Shown: positions 44,867 through 56,022, numbered from the stretch's first letter. The stretch is DNA of 64,000 bases from an uncultured Alphaproteobacteria bacterium (GCA_937892955.1 CALBKH010000095.1:12070-76069), one strand, 5' to 3'. A program made the numbers and translations. Notes: generated by a model not told the origin, from the sequence alone.

Positions 44867-44957
44867 TGACCGGGGCGCACGATCGGCCTAAGCTCGGTAC
44901 CGGGGAAGGGATGCGCCGCCCGTCGCCCGGGCGTGCGCGAGCCATCGGAGCGCCGAC

Positions 44958-46559
44958 ATGACCGACACCGACCATCCGATCCTCAGATTCCACGGGGCGG
45001 CCGGCACGGTGACCGGCTCCTGCCAGATGATCGAGGTCGAGGGGACCCGCATCCTCGTCGACTGCGGCCTCTTCCAAGGGTCGAAGACCGAGAAGGAGCT
45101 GAACTACCGCCCCTTCCCCTTCGATCCGAGCCGGATCGACGCCGTGGTGCTGACCCATGCCCACATCGATCATTCCGGACTGGTGCCGCGACTGGTGCGC
45201 GAGGGCTACGACGGACCGGTGTGGGCGACGGCGCCGACCGCCGATCTCTGTTCGGTGATGCTGCCGGATTCCGGCCACATCCAAGAGATCGAGGTGGCGC
45301 AGCTCAACCGCCGCAACTCTCGGCGCGGGCGGGACGAGGTGACGCCGATCTACACGGCGGAAGACGCGGTCGCGGCGATGGCGCGGTTCCGGCCGATCCC
45401 CTATCGCAGCTGGCAACGGATCGCCGAGGGCGTGCGCATCCGCTTCTGGAACGCCGGTCACCTCCTCGGCTCGGCCTCGGTGGAGATGGAGATCGCGCGG
45501 GACGAGAAGCCGCTGCGGCTGCTGTTCTCCGGCGACATCGGCCCGGACGACAAGCTGCTGCAATACGACCCGGTGGCGCCGAAGGACTGGGATCACGTGA
45601 TCTGCGAATCGACCTACGGCGACGTCGACCGCGAAGGGGTGAACGACACCCGCCGTCGCGGCGCGCTCAGGGCCGAGGTGAAGGCGGCCCACCGGCCGGA
45701 CGGGGTGTTGCTGATCCCCTCCTTCGCCGTCGAAAGAACGCAGGAGTTACTCGCCGATCTCGTCCTGCTGATGGAGAGCGGCGAGATCCCCTCGGCACCG
45801 ATCTTCATCGACTCGCCGCTCGCCAGCCGGGCGACGCGGGTCTTCGCCGACCACGTCGGCGAGCTCGAGAACGGCGACCTGCTGGTCAGCGCGCTGTCGG
45901 CGAAGAACGTGCGATTCACCGAGTCGGTGGAACAGTCGAAGGCGCTCGACAATCACCACGGCTTCCACATCGTCATCGCCGCCAGCGGCATGTGCGAGGC
46001 CGGACGCATCCGCCATCGGCTGAAGAACTGGCTGTGGCGGGAGGAGGCGACGGTGCTGCTGGTCGGCTTCCAGGCGGCCGGCACGCTCGGGCGCATCCTC
46101 GAGGAGGGGGCGAGCACGGTGCGCATCCAGGGCGACGAGATCGCCGTGCGGGCGCGCATCCGCAAACTCGACCTCTACAGCGGCCATGCCGACGGACCGG
46201 AACTGGCGGAGTGGGTGCACCACCGCCTGCCGATCGCCCGTGAGGTCTTCCTCGTTCACGGCGAGGCGGAGGCGCTGGCCGGATTGGCCGGACGGCTCGC
46301 CGCCTTCCTGCCGGCGGAGCGGTTGATCACGCCGACGCTCGACGGCGCCTTCCACCTGACGCCGGACGGCGCTCGGCCGATCGCGGTGACGACCGCGGCG
46401 ATGCCGCGCATCGATCCGGCGTGGGCCGGGCGGCGCGACTGGCACAACGACTATCAGTCGCTGCTGCTCGATCTTCAGGAGGCGCTCGCCGGCGCCGCCG
46501 ACGATCGGGCGCGCGGGGTGGTGCTGCGGCGTGTCCGACGGGCGCTGAACGAGAATTGA
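44958..46559 (+). CDS. Beta-CASP metallo-beta-lactamase-fold RNA hydrolase
   Basis: A 533-residue protein of the CPSF73-like (RNA-processing) branch. The zinc site HAHIDHSGLVPRL is near residue 70; other metal ligands lie in NAGHLLGSASVEME and FSGDIGPDD. The beta-CASP motifs follow: STYGDVDRE, IPSFAVERTQELL, ASGMCEAGRIRHRLKNWL and the final HGEAEALAGL. It probably cleaves RNA, but the biological target is unknown. ATG follows GGAG. The C-terminal extension of about 70 residues after the HGEAEAL motif is longer than I expect. Confidence 0.88.
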   Translation: MTDTDHPILRFHGAAGTVTGSCQMIEVEGTRILVDCGLFQGSKTEKELNYRPFPFDPSRIDAVVLTHAHIDHSGLVPRLVREGYDGPVWATAPTADLCSVMLPDSGHIQEIEVAQLNRRNSRRGRDEVTPIYTAEDAVAAMARFRPIPYRSWQRIAEGVRIRFWNAGHLLGSASVEMEIARDEKPLRLLFSGDIGPDDKLLQYDPVAPKDWDHVICESTYGDVDREGVNDTRRRGALRAEVKAAHRPDGVLLIPSFAVERTQELLADLVLLMESGEIPSAPIFIDSPLASRATRVFADHVGELENGDLLVSALSAKNVRFTESVEQSKALDNHHGFHIVIAASGMCEAGRIRHRLKNWLWREEATVLLVGFQAAGTLGRILEEGASTVRIQGDEIAVRARIRKLDLYSGHADGPELAEWVHHRLPIAREVFLVHGEAEALAGLAGRLAAFLPAERLITPTLDGAFHLTPDGARPIAVTTAAMPRIDPAWAGRRDWHNDYQSLLLDLQEALAGAADDRARGVVLRRVRRALNEN

Positions 46560-46628
46560 GGTCACCGGCGCGACCTCGGCCCACGCGTCTCGTCGTGTCC
46601 GTGGTGATGGCGTGGTATCAAGGAGGCG

Positions 46629-49006
46629 ATGCTCGATACCGCCGCCTCACGCCCCACTCCCGATCGATCGGAAACGAAACCGCGGCCGCGTTTCGTCGGC
46701 CTGTCGCGACGCATCTACCTCTTCTTCCTGTTGGTGGCGGTGATCCCGACCGGCGTCGCCGGCCTCATCGGCATCTGGCAGTCGCAAGTGGCGCTGAAGC
46801 AGGAGACCCTGCGCAACCTCGACCAGGAGGTGGCGGTGCGCGCCGCCGGCGTCGGACGCTTCTTCGACCAGTTCGCCTCGGAGCTGCTCAATCTCGCCGC
46901 CTCGCGCTCGCTCACCGAGCTGGTCGAAGCACGACGGCGCGGCGAGGCCGGCGAGATCGATCGCGCCGTCCTCCAATTGGAGAAGGACTACACCGTCCTC
47001 GCCCGCTACTACCCGCACTTCTATTACATCCGCTACATCGGCCTCGACGGCCGCGAGATGATGCGGGTCAAACGCCGGGGCGACCGTGTCTTCACCATCC
47101 CGCACGACCAGCTCCAGGACAAATCCGAGCGCTACTATTTCCACGATGCGCTGAAATACGCCCCGGGTGAGATCTACATCTCGCCGATGGACCTCAACAT
47201 CGAATACGGCCGGATCGAACAACCGGAGCAACCGGTGGTGCGTCTGGCGACGCCGATCGCCGATGCGGACGGCAAGGTCGCCGGCCTGCTGGTCGCCAAC
47301 CTCCATGCGGCGGTGTTGCTCGAGCAGTTGCAGGAGATGGCGGAGGCGCGCGCCGGCACCGCCTATCTGATCGACCGCTCGGGGACCTATCTGGCGCGCT
47401 CGGCGGAGAAGCCGGCGGCGAGGGGCGACGGCGACGAAGCCGAACCGGCGTTCCGCATGCTGCCGATCGACAGCCTCGTCGCTCACTGGGACCGCGACAC
47501 CGTCGATGCGATCCTCTCCACCGACACCGGCAACCGTTCGGTCGCCGGTCTGCTCGTCACCCATGCGACGGTGGTGATCCCGCTCGGGGCGGCGGGGGCC
47601 GACAAGATCCGGCGAGGGCAGTGGCTGATCGCCATGGAGGTGCCGGAGCGGGACCTGTTCTTCGCCGTCACCAGCCTCTACGGGCTCTACGCGGTGCTGC
47701 TCGCCAGCCTGCTGGTCACCGCGGCCGGCGGCTACGCGCTGTCGCGCCACCTGCTCGGGCCGCTCGATCGCCTCACCCGCCAGGCCCGGGCGCTGACGGT
47801 CGGCGACTTCTCGCGGCGCGTCGAGATCGGCGGACGCGACGAGATCGCCGAACTCGGGGCGCAGTTCAACCGCATGGCGGAAAAGTTGCAGGTGATGTTG
47901 GGATCGCTCGCCGCACAGCGCGACCGGCTCGAGGACGACGTGCGGGCACGCACCCGCGATCTCGATCACGAACGCGCCTTCCTGGCGGCGGTCATCGAGA
48001 ACAGCGCCGACGGCATCCTCGCCGTCGACGAACAGGGCCGTATCACGCTGGCCAATCCGGCGGCGCTGCGGCTGTTGGGGATCGAGGGCGAGGCGATCGG
48101 CCAGACGGTGGTGCACTATTGCGCCGGTTGGCCGGCGACGGCGCAGGCGGTGGCGGACGACGGCGAGGTGCGGCGGGTCATGACCATCGGCGAGCGCATC
48201 TTCGCGCTGGCGGTCCGCTCGCTCGACGCCGGCGACGGCTTCATCGTGCTGTTGCGCGACGTCAGCGAGGAACGGCGGCTCGAGGACGAACGCCGCGAAC
48301 TCGACCATCAGATGTTCCAGACGGAGAAGCTGACCACCCTCGGCGAATTGGCGATGGGCCTCGCCCACGAGATCGGCAATCCGCTCGCCGGCATGAAGGC
48401 GGTCGCCCAGTCGTTGCAGCACCACCGCGAGATGACGCCGGGGCCGCGGGTGGTCCTGGCGCGGCTCGAGGCGGAGGTCGATCGGCTCACGCGCTTCCTG
48501 CAGACCTTCCACGGCTTCGCCGCGCCACAGGCCTGTCGGCCGGAGCCCTGCCGGCTCGCCGGGGTGCTCGAGGACGTGCTGTTCTGGACGGGCAAGGAGG
48601 CGCGCAGCCACGGCGTGGCGATCGCGGTGGACGGCGTCGAGAGCCTGCCGCCGCTCCATGCCGATCCGCAGCAGATGAAGCAGTTGCTGCTCAATCTGGT
48701 GATCAACGCGGTGCGCGCCATGCCGGACGGCGGGCGGCTGACGATCGCGGCGGAGGCGAGCGGCGACGGCCGCGTGCGCGTCGACGTCGCCGACACCGGC
48801 CGGGGCATCGCCGCGGAGGTGCTGCCGCGCATCTTCGAACCGTTCTTCACCACCCGCCCCGACGGCTCCGGCCTCGGCCTCGCCATCGTCCGCAAGATCG
48901 TCGACGAGCACGGCGCCCGCATCTCGGTCGCGAGCGAGCCGGGCGTCGGCACCACCTTCACCCTCCTGTGGCCGGTCGCCGCGACCGGCGAACGTGACCC
49001 GGACGC

Positions 49007-49010
<4 letters not shown>
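46629..49010 (+). CDS. Membrane sensor histidine kinase (dCache-HAMP-PAS-HisKA)
   Basis: A 793-residue kinase. One transmembrane segment (about 29-51), a large periplasmic dCache-like sensor (about 52-350, with YYFHDALKYAPGEIYISPM), a second segment (about 352-378), HAMP (HLLGPLDRLTRQARAL), PAS (AVIENSADGILAVDEQGRI), HisKA with phospho-acceptor His580 in GLAHEIGNPLAGM, and HATPase (NLVINAVRAMPDGG, GSGLGLAIVRKIV). It resembles NtrB/DctB-type kinases. It overlaps the sigma-54 response regulator gene by four bases. AGGAGG lies only two bases before the ATG, an unusually short spacing. Confidence 0.92.
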
Positions 49011-50383
<1,373 letters not shown>

Positions 50384-50416
50384 GCCCGCGCCGCGGGGTG
50401 GGGATCCGGCGGCAAG

Positions 50417-50452
50417 AAATTGGCCGGACGGCGGGACCGCGGCGGCCAGATT
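50417..50452 (+). promoter_or_regulatory. Candidate enhancer for the YeeE gene
   Basis: AAATTGGCCG (50417-50426) and CGGCCAGATT (50443-50452) are imperfect inverted repeats (8 of 10) about 90-120 bases before the predicted sigma-54 start, where an NtrC-type regulator would bind. Confidence 0.4.
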
Positions 50453-50513
50453 CCAGCCGGCACCGCGTCCGGCACCCCATCCCATCTCCTTGATGTTTCT
50501 CGCCGTTTCCCCT

Positions 50514-50529
50514 TGGTACGGCTCTTGCC
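50514..50529 (+). promoter_or_regulatory. Sigma-54 promoter of the YeeE/TsuA gene
   Basis: TGGTACG-GCTC-TTGCC fits TGGCACG-N4-TTGCW with one change in the -24 box and one at the last, least conserved position. The GG and GC doublets are correctly spaced. The predicted start is about 50540, leaving a leader of some 60 bases before ATG 50603. Confidence 0.78.
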
Positions 50530-50602
50530 ATCTCTTCTTCGGAAGGCGACGCACCTCTCGCGGCGCCGCAAGAGCCGAGCCCCGAGGGGGCGGGAGGCAG
50601 TG

Positions 50603-52180
50603 ATGAGAAACATGCTGACGCGGCAATGGTCCTTCTTCTGGGCCGGCGTCGCCTTCGGAGTGGCGCAGATCATCTACATGGTGGCGCTGTGGGCTCATTC
50701 CGCCAAGCCGGGCAAGCTCGGCACACTGACGCCGATCACCGTCACCTCGGACCTCGGGGCGATGTTCCGGTCGATGGAGGTCGGATTCTATCATCTCTTC
50801 GCGCTGCCCGACTTCCAGCTCTACGGCAAGGCCAACGAGTTCGGTCAGTCGATGTCCGGCGGCGCCTTCGCGCCCGGCGTCGGCTGGCAGATCCTCGGCA
50901 TGATTCTCGGCGGCCTGATCGTCGCGTTGCTCGAGAAGGAGAGCCGCACCTGGGTGAAGTATTCCGCCCGCGTGCTGTGGGTCGCCTTCTTCGGCGGCGC
51001 GCTGTTCTCCTACGGCACGCGTCTGGCCGGCGGCTGCACGCTCAACCACCTGCTCGGCGGCATGCCGCTGATGAGCGTCCATTCCTTCGTCACCGTGCTG
51101 TTCATGGCGATCGGCGGCGCCCTGGGCTTCGTCGTGATGGAGAAGCTGAACCTCGCCAAGTACTTCAAGCATCAGGAGACCAGGTCCTATTGCGAGGCCA
51201 ACCGTGGCGACGCCGGTGAGACGGTCTGCTACGACCCGGCCTATCGTCCGACGCGGCGGCCGATCTTCTGGGTGGCGCTCACCTTCGTCCTCGCCTTCAT
51301 CGGCTTCTCGGTCTACGGCGGCCTCGTCGATCCCGAGTGGATGCAGCATCTCGACAAGAAGGGCGCCCTGGCACCGGTCGGCAAGTCGATCGCCAGCGTC
51401 GGTCTCGCCTATGCGGCGATCACCCTGATCGCCGGCGTGATCGCGGGCTTCGGTCTGTCGAAGAGCGGGTTCGGCACCGAATGCGCGCTGGTCTCCCTGG
51501 AAGTCGCCGGCGCCATGCGCAAGGACGACGGCAAGTTCGCGCGTATGGGCGTTCCGCGCATCACCCGCACGCTGATGCGCGGCTATCTGCCGATCATCGG
51601 CGTCACCGCCTCGTGGGTGCTGGTCTCCGGCTTCGTCTGGCTGATGTGGGTCACCGGCGTCGCCAAGCCCGGCTTCGAGAGCGGCCTCAAGGAACAGCTG
51701 ACCCTCGGCAACGTGTTCGGCGGCCTCCTGATCGGCTTCGGCGCGGTGCTGCTGATCGGCTGCGAAATCCGCTCCTACATGCGGGTCGGCCTCGGCTACC
51801 TCAACACCTGGATCGGCATGATCGGCTTCGCCGTCGGCTACCTGCCGTTCACGATGAACTACAAGGCCCACATGACCTTCCTCGAGAGCAACCGCTGGGT
51901 CGAGACCTACAAGATCTACCAGCTGGTGTTCCCGGACAACGTCGCGATGCAGCAGGCGATGCTCGGCGCGTGGGTGCTGGTGCTCGCCGGCTTCCTGTGG
52001 GCGCTGATCCGCATGGGCAGCCGCAACACCGGCGCGGCCGAGGCCGAGATCCTCAACCTGTCGACCGAAGATCTGCAGCTCGAGCTCGACGCCCAGGCCA
52101 AGTCCGGCCGCGGTCCGGTCGCCCAGGTCGGCGCCCCCGCCCCGGTGCCGGCGACGGCCCTCGGACTGGCGACCGCCTGA
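50603..52180 (+). CDS. YeeE/YedE-family sulfur-compound transporter (TsuA-like)
   Basis: A 525-residue membrane protein with many transmembrane helices in two homologous halves. Conserved cysteines of the thiosulfate-transporting YeeE family are seen in LAGGCTLNHLLGG, FGTECALVSLE and IGCEIRSYMRVG. These cysteines pass thiosulfate in known members; other members import selenium or related sulfur species. It has a hydrophilic C-terminal tail of about 50 residues. It is monocistronic between a sigma-54 promoter and a strong terminator. ATG at 50603 follows GGGAGGCAG. Confidence 0.87.
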   Translation: MRNMLTRQWSFFWAGVAFGVAQIIYMVALWAHSAKPGKLGTLTPITVTSDLGAMFRSMEVGFYHLFALPDFQLYGKANEFGQSMSGGAFAPGVGWQILGMILGGLIVALLEKESRTWVKYSARVLWVAFFGGALFSYGTRLAGGCTLNHLLGGMPLMSVHSFVTVLFMAIGGALGFVVMEKLNLAKYFKHQETRSYCEANRGDAGETVCYDPAYRPTRRPIFWVALTFVLAFIGFSVYGGLVDPEWMQHLDKKGALAPVGKSIASVGLAYAAITLIAGVIAGFGLSKSGFGTECALVSLEVAGAMRKDDGKFARMGVPRITRTLMRGYLPIIGVTASWVLVSGFVWLMWVTGVAKPGFESGLKEQLTLGNVFGGLLIGFGAVLLIGCEIRSYMRVGLGYLNTWIGMIGFAVGYLPFTMNYKAHMTFLESNRWVETYKIYQLVFPDNVAMQQAMLGAWVLVLAGFLWALIRMGSRNTGAAEAEILNLSTEDLQLELDAQAKSGRGPVAQVGAPAPVPATALGLATA

Positions 52181-52201
52181 TCGGCGCGCCGCTCCGCCCC
52201 G

Positions 52202-52241
52202 CCCTCCCGCGCCCTTCGGTGCGGGAGGGTTCTTCTTTTTT
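52202..52241 (+). terminator. Intrinsic terminator after the YeeE gene
   Basis: CCCTCCCGC (52202-52210) pairs with GCGGGAGGG (52221-52229), followed by TTCTTCTTTTTT. This is the clearest intrinsic terminator in the window; it also faces the convergent lrgB. Confidence 0.93.
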
Positions 52242-52251
52242 CACGACCCGC

Positions 52252-52965
52252 TCAGCTCAACAGCCGCGCCAGCACCGGCGCGAGGAGCGGCGTGACCACC
52301 GCGTTGAGGCCCATGGCGACGCCGGCGAAGACACCGGCCACCGGATGGACGGCGAAGGCGCGGGCGGTGCCGATGCCGTGCGAGGCGAGGCCGACGGCGA
52401 AGCCGGTCGCGGCGGGATCACGGATGCGAAGCGCGTTCATCAGCGGCGTCACCACCATGGCGCCGAGGATGCCGGTCATGATCACCAGCGCCGCGGTCAG
52501 CGCCGGGATGCCGCCGAGGCCCTCGCTCACCGCCATGGCGACCGCGGCCGTCACCGACTTCGGGGCGAGCGAGGCGACCACCGCCGGCGAGGCGCCGAGC
52601 AGCGCCGCGGTGCCGATCGCCGAGACGATGGCGACGACGGAGCCGACCAGGAGAGCACCGAGCATCGGCAGGACGTTGCGGACGACGAGGGTGCGATTGC
52701 GCCACAGCGGCACGGCCAGCGCCACGGTCGCCGGCCCGAGCAGGAAATGGACGAACTGGGCGCCGTCGAAATAGCGGCGGTAGTCGGTGCCGGTGGTGGC
52801 GAGCAGCAGGGCGACGACGACGATGGCGATCGCCACCGGGTTGACCAGCGGATGACGTCCGCTCGCAGCGGCGAGACGCTCGGCGAGGAGCCAGGCGAGG
52901 AGCGTCACGGTCAGCCAGAACAGCGGGCTCGCCGAGAGATAGACCCAGAGAGCGAAGGGGGTCAC
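52252..52965 (-). CDS. lrgB: LrgB/CidB-family membrane protein
   Basis: A 237-residue inner-membrane protein with about seven transmembrane helices. The family signature is clear: LLGPATVALAVPLWRN, SLAPKSVTAAVAMAV and GFAVGLASHGIGTARAF. LrgAB/CidAB modulate murein hydrolase activity and in several bacteria export pyruvate or glycolate-like acids (PlgG in plants). The GTG start at 52965 overlaps the lrgA stop (GTGA), implying coupling. Confidence 0.93.
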   Translation of the reverse strand: MTPFALWVYLSASPLFWLTVTLLAWLLAERLAAASGRHPLVNPVAIAIVVVALLLATTGTDYRRYFDGAQFVHFLLGPATVALAVPLWRNRTLVVRNVLPMLGALLVGSVVAIVSAIGTAALLGASPAVVASLAPKSVTAAVAMAVSEGLGGIPALTAALVIMTGILGAMVVTPLMNALRIRDPAATGFAVGLASHGIGTARAFAVHPVAGVFAGVAMGLNAVVTPLLAPVLARLLS

Positions 52966-53354
52966 GGGCCGGCCTCCTCGTCGGTCGCGCCGATCAGGCG
53001 GCGGATGGCGAGGAAGGTGGCGACGGTCGCCGCCAGGGTGAGAACCGTCGAGACCACCAGAGCGACGACGATCGCCACCCCCTCGGCGCCGATCAGGCCG
53101 AAATACTGGACGACGCCGACGCCGGCCGGCACGAACAGCAGGGCGAGGGCGGCGAGGAGCCCATCGGCGACGCGGCCGAGGGGGGAAGTCTCGGCGACGG
53201 CGCGATCGTCGCCATTGTGGCGGCGGGCGACGGCGAGGCCGGCGACGAGCAGCACAAGGCCGACCACCGGGCCGGGCAGCGGCAGGCCGAGGCCGCGCAC
53301 CGTGACCTCGCCGAGAAGCTGACAGAGAAGAAGGATGGCGAAGCCGGCCACCAT
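52962..53354 (-). CDS. lrgA: CidA/LrgA-family membrane protein
   Basis: A 130-residue small membrane protein with four predicted transmembrane helices. It has LCQLLGEVTVRGLGLPLPGPVVGLVLL near the N-terminus (family P-G-P-V-G motif) and ALLFVPAGVGVVQYF in the middle, both diagnostic of CidA/LrgA. It is the partner of LrgB. No LytTR or LysR regulator is adjacent. The 138 bases upstream hold the terminator of the neighbouring gene. Confidence 0.92.
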   Translation of the reverse strand: MVAGFAILLLCQLLGEVTVRGLGLPLPGPVVGLVLLVAGLAVARRHNGDDRAVAETSPLGRVADGLLAALALLFVPAGVGVVQYFGLIGAEGVAIVVALVVSTVLTLAATVATFLAIRRLIGATDEEAGP

Positions 53355-53453
53355 GACGAGGCACTCCCGAAGCGACGGTCCCGAAACGCGGCGGCGGGCG
53401 CGACATCGCCGCGCCCGCCGTTCGTCATCGTCGAGGTTGCCCGAAAGAGACGG

Positions 53454-53469
53454 GCCGGTCGAGACCGGC
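53454..53469 (-). terminator. Hairpin after the binding-protein gene
   Basis: GCCGGTC (53454-53460) and GACCGGC (53463-53469) form a 7-base stem just past the stop at 53493. On the minus strand CTCTTTC follows. It probably separates this gene from lrgAB. Confidence 0.5.
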
Positions 53470-53492
53470 GAGCCCCTCGTGGGGTCGGCGCG

Positions 53493-54659
53493 TCACTTCG
53501 CCTTGGCCGGGTCCTTGACGTTCGGGATCGTCTCGAACTCGATGTTGTAATAGTGACCGTCCTTCTTCTCGACCTTGCGGATGTAGATGTTCTGGACGAT
53601 GTCACGGGTCTCGGGATCGATCGACACCGGTCCGCGCGGGCTCTCCCAGGCGAGACCCTTCATGGCGTCGACCAGGGCCTGACCGCCGGCGCCCTTGGTC
53701 TTCTTCAGACCCTCGTAGAGGACGTGCATGCCGTCGTAGCCACCGACCGCCATGAAGTTGGGACGCAGACCCGGGTTGGCCTTCTCGAAGGCGGCGGTGA
53801 AGGCCTTGTTCTTCTCGCTCGGATGGGCACCCGAGTAGAAGTGCGCGGTGACGGTGCCGAGGGCGACGTCGCCGATGCGATCGAGCAGTTCGTCGTCGGT
53901 GAGGTCGCCGGTGGCGATGAGACGGATACCCGACTTGTCGAGGCCGCGCTCGACGAACTGCTTCATGAACTGGGCGCCGACGCCCGACGGCACGAAGACC
54001 AGCACGGCGTCCGGCTTGGCGTCGGCGGCGCGCTGCAGGAAGGGCGAGAAGTCGGGGTTCTGCAGCGGCACGCGCATGTTCTCGACGGTGCCGCCACCCT
54101 CCTTGAAGGTCTGGGAGAACCACTTCTCGACGTCGTGGCCGGGGCCGTAGTCGGTGACGATGGTGACGACCTTCTTCATGCCCTGCTTGGCGGCCCAGGT
54201 CCCGAAGGGACCGGCGATCTGCGGCACCACCTGCGAGGAGCGGACGATGAAGGGCGAACGCTCGGTGATGATCGAGGTGGCGGCGGCCATCACCACCATC
54301 GGGGTCTGCCCCTGGGTGGCGACCGGCGCGGCGGCCAACGCCAGCGGGGTGAGGCCGAAGCCGGCGACGGCGGTGACGTGATCGTTGACGATCATCTCCT
54401 GCACGAGGCGCTTGGTGACGTCGGGAACGCCGCCGTCGTCCTTGATGACGAGCTCGACCTTGCGACCGGCGACCGAGGCGCCGGCTTCCTTGTTGTAGAG
54501 CTCGGCGGCGGCGACGATCTCCTTGCCGGTCGAGGTGAAGGGGCCGGTCAGCGGCAGAACCAGGCCGATCTTGATCGGATCTTCGGCGCGCACCGGAGCG
54601 AAGGAGGCGGAGAGCGCCAGCGCGGCGACGCCGGCGGCGAGAAGATTGCGGCGGTTCAT
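53493..54659 (-). CDS. Branched-chain amino acid-type ABC substrate-binding protein
   Basis: A 388-residue periplasmic binding protein of the LivJ/HAAT type. Signal peptide RRNLLAAGVAALALSASFAPVRA, then IKIGLVLPLTGPFTSTGKEI, the typical start of the family. Ligand may be an amino acid, amide, aromatic acid or urea. No permease or ATPase gene is nearby, so it is an orphan. ATG 54659 is preferred over an upstream start because GGGAGGAAGTC directly precedes it; the upstream extension would be Thr/Lys repeats. Confidence 0.9.
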   Translation of the reverse strand: MNRRNLLAAGVAALALSASFAPVRAEDPIKIGLVLPLTGPFTSTGKEIVAAAELYNKEAGASVAGRKVELVIKDDGGVPDVTKRLVQEMIVNDHVTAVAGFGLTPLALAAAPVATQGQTPMVVMAAATSIITERSPFIVRSSQVVPQIAGPFGTWAAKQGMKKVVTIVTDYGPGHDVEKWFSQTFKEGGGTVENMRVPLQNPDFSPFLQRAADAKPDAVLVFVPSGVGAQFMKQFVERGLDKSGIRLIATGDLTDDELLDRIGDVALGTVTAHFYSGAHPSEKNKAFTAAFEKANPGLRPNFMAVGGYDGMHVLYEGLKKTKGAGGQALVDAMKGLAWESPRGPVSIDPETRDIVQNIYIRKVEKKDGHYYNIEFETIPNVKDPAKAK

Positions 54660-54744
54660 GACTTCCTCCCTTGTCGTTGTCTTCGTCGTCTTCGTTGTCT
54701 TGGTCGTCACCCGAGGACGGCGGCCGTCGCCGGGGGGACGGGTC

Positions 54745-55104
54745 TCACGCGGCTTCCGGCGGATCGCGCCGCGGGGCCGGGGATACGGTCATCGGATCGA
54801 TCCGATGGGCCTGGAACGTCGATGCGAGCGCGAAGATCTCGATGCTCTCGACGATGCCCGCCCGAGCGTAGGGGTCGGCCTCGGCGAAAGCCAGCGCCGT
54901 TTCCCGATCCGGGGCTTCGAGAATGCCGAAATTACCGATGGCGGCGACCGCGTCGTCGAGGGTGAGAGCCGAGCCGATCAGTACCTTGACCCGCCCACCG
55001 TGGCCGGAGGCGACGTGGGCGCGGTGGGCGTCGCGCATCTCGGCGCGGCGCTCCTCCTGACCGGTCCGGTGGCGGCAGACCATCAACCAGTACATGGGTC
55101 GCAT
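54745..55104 (-). CDS. YCII-related domain protein
   Basis: A 119-residue protein of the dimeric alpha/beta-barrel YciI type, with MYWLMVCRHRTGQEERRAEM at the N-terminus (within one strand-helix unit), the HRAHV segment containing the conserved His, and ADPYARAGIVESIEIF near the end. Small family members act in aromatic or chlorinated compound breakdown, but most have no proven role. It lies between the binding protein and an alpha/beta hydrolase on the same strand, which hints at a catabolic context. Confidence 0.78.
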   Translation of the reverse strand: MRPMYWLMVCRHRTGQEERRAEMRDAHRAHVASGHGGRVKVLIGSALTLDDAVAAIGNFGILEAPDRETALAFAEADPYARAGIVESIEIFALASTFQAHRIDPMTVSPAPRRDPPEAA

Positions 55105-55147
55105 CCTCCTCGGTCGGCGGTTTCATCGAAAGGTGACGCCGTAACGA

Positions 55148-55870
55148 TCATGATCCCGTCCCCGCTGCGGGCGCGGCGAAGCCGAAGAAATCGACGAGCG
55201 CGGCGGCGACCGCCTGCGGCCGCTCGGCGGGCGAGAAATGACCGGCATCCTCGATCACCGCGAGGCGGGCGCCGGGGATGGTCTCGGCCAGTTCCCGGTT
55301 CTGGGCGAGTGGGCTCCAGCGGTCCTGGCGGCCGACGACCACCAGGGTCGGGCAGCGGACGGTGGAAAGCACCGGCCGGGCGTCGGGACGGCCGAGGAGG
55401 GCGCGGATCTGGCCGGCGAAGATCGCCGGGGTCATGCGCTCGACCATCGCCGTGATCGGCTCGACCAGGGTCGGATCGGTCTCGCGGTCGGGATGGACCA
55501 TCGGCGGCAGCCAGCGGGCGGCGAGCGCCCGCATGCCCTCGCGATGGGCGAGGTCGACCAGTTCCATCCGGCCGGCGGCCTCGCCGTCACGCGCCGGGGT
55601 GGCGCCGGTGTCCATCAGCACCAGCCGTTCGACCCGCTCCGGGGCGATGCGCAGGGCTTCGAGCGCCGCGCGCCCGCCCATGGAGAAGCCGACGAGCGAG
55701 ACCGGTCCGTCGAAGACGGCGAGCGCCTTCGCCGCCATCGCCTCGATCGTGTCGCAGTCGGTGAAATCGGCGACCGCCACGTCGGCATGGGGGGCGAGCG
55801 CCGCCGTCTGGCCGGCGAAGACCTCGGCGTCGCACAGAAGGCCGGGCAGGAAGACGATCCTCGGACGCAA
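55148..55870 (-). CDS. Alpha/beta hydrolase
   Basis: A 240-residue hydrolase. The nucleophile elbow is GFSMGGRAALEAL, the acid residue lies in VVGRQDRWSP and the catalytic His in EDAGHFSPAERP. It starts with RIVFLPGLLCDAEVF, with the oxyanion-region PGLL. The family includes enol-lactonases and esterases; substrate unknown. The frame is open further upstream, but TTG at 55870 is preceded by a strong AAGGAG at ideal spacing and the protein fold begins there, so TTG is chosen. Confidence 0.84.
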   Translation of the reverse strand: MRPRIVFLPGLLCDAEVFAGQTAALAPHADVAVADFTDCDTIEAMAAKALAVFDGPVSLVGFSMGGRAALEALRIAPERVERLVLMDTGATPARDGEAAGRMELVDLAHREGMRALAARWLPPMVHPDRETDPTLVEPITAMVERMTPAIFAGQIRALLGRPDARPVLSTVRCPTLVVVGRQDRWSPLAQNRELAETIPGARLAVIEDAGHFSPAERPQAVAAALVDFFGFAAPAAGTGS

Positions 55871-55890
55871 CGATTTCTCCTTCGAAAGAG

Positions 55891-55920
55891 CGGACGGCCG
55901 AGGGTGGCCCCGGCCGTCCG
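55891..55920 (-). terminator. Hairpin upstream of the hydrolase gene
   Basis: CGGACGGCC (55891-55899) and GGCCGTCCG (55912-55920) form a 9-base stem. On the minus strand CTCTTTC follows, just before the hydrolase ribosome-binding site. It could end LysR transcription or attenuate the hydrolase gene. Confidence 0.45.
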
Positions 55921-56022
55921 TCTCGGTCCGCGTCGGTAAGTGGCGGGAGACGATCCGTCGCGTCCGTGACGGGATCAGACCGCGAAGCCGGAGATGAAAC
56001 AAGTGACGAGTTCTCTTCGACC

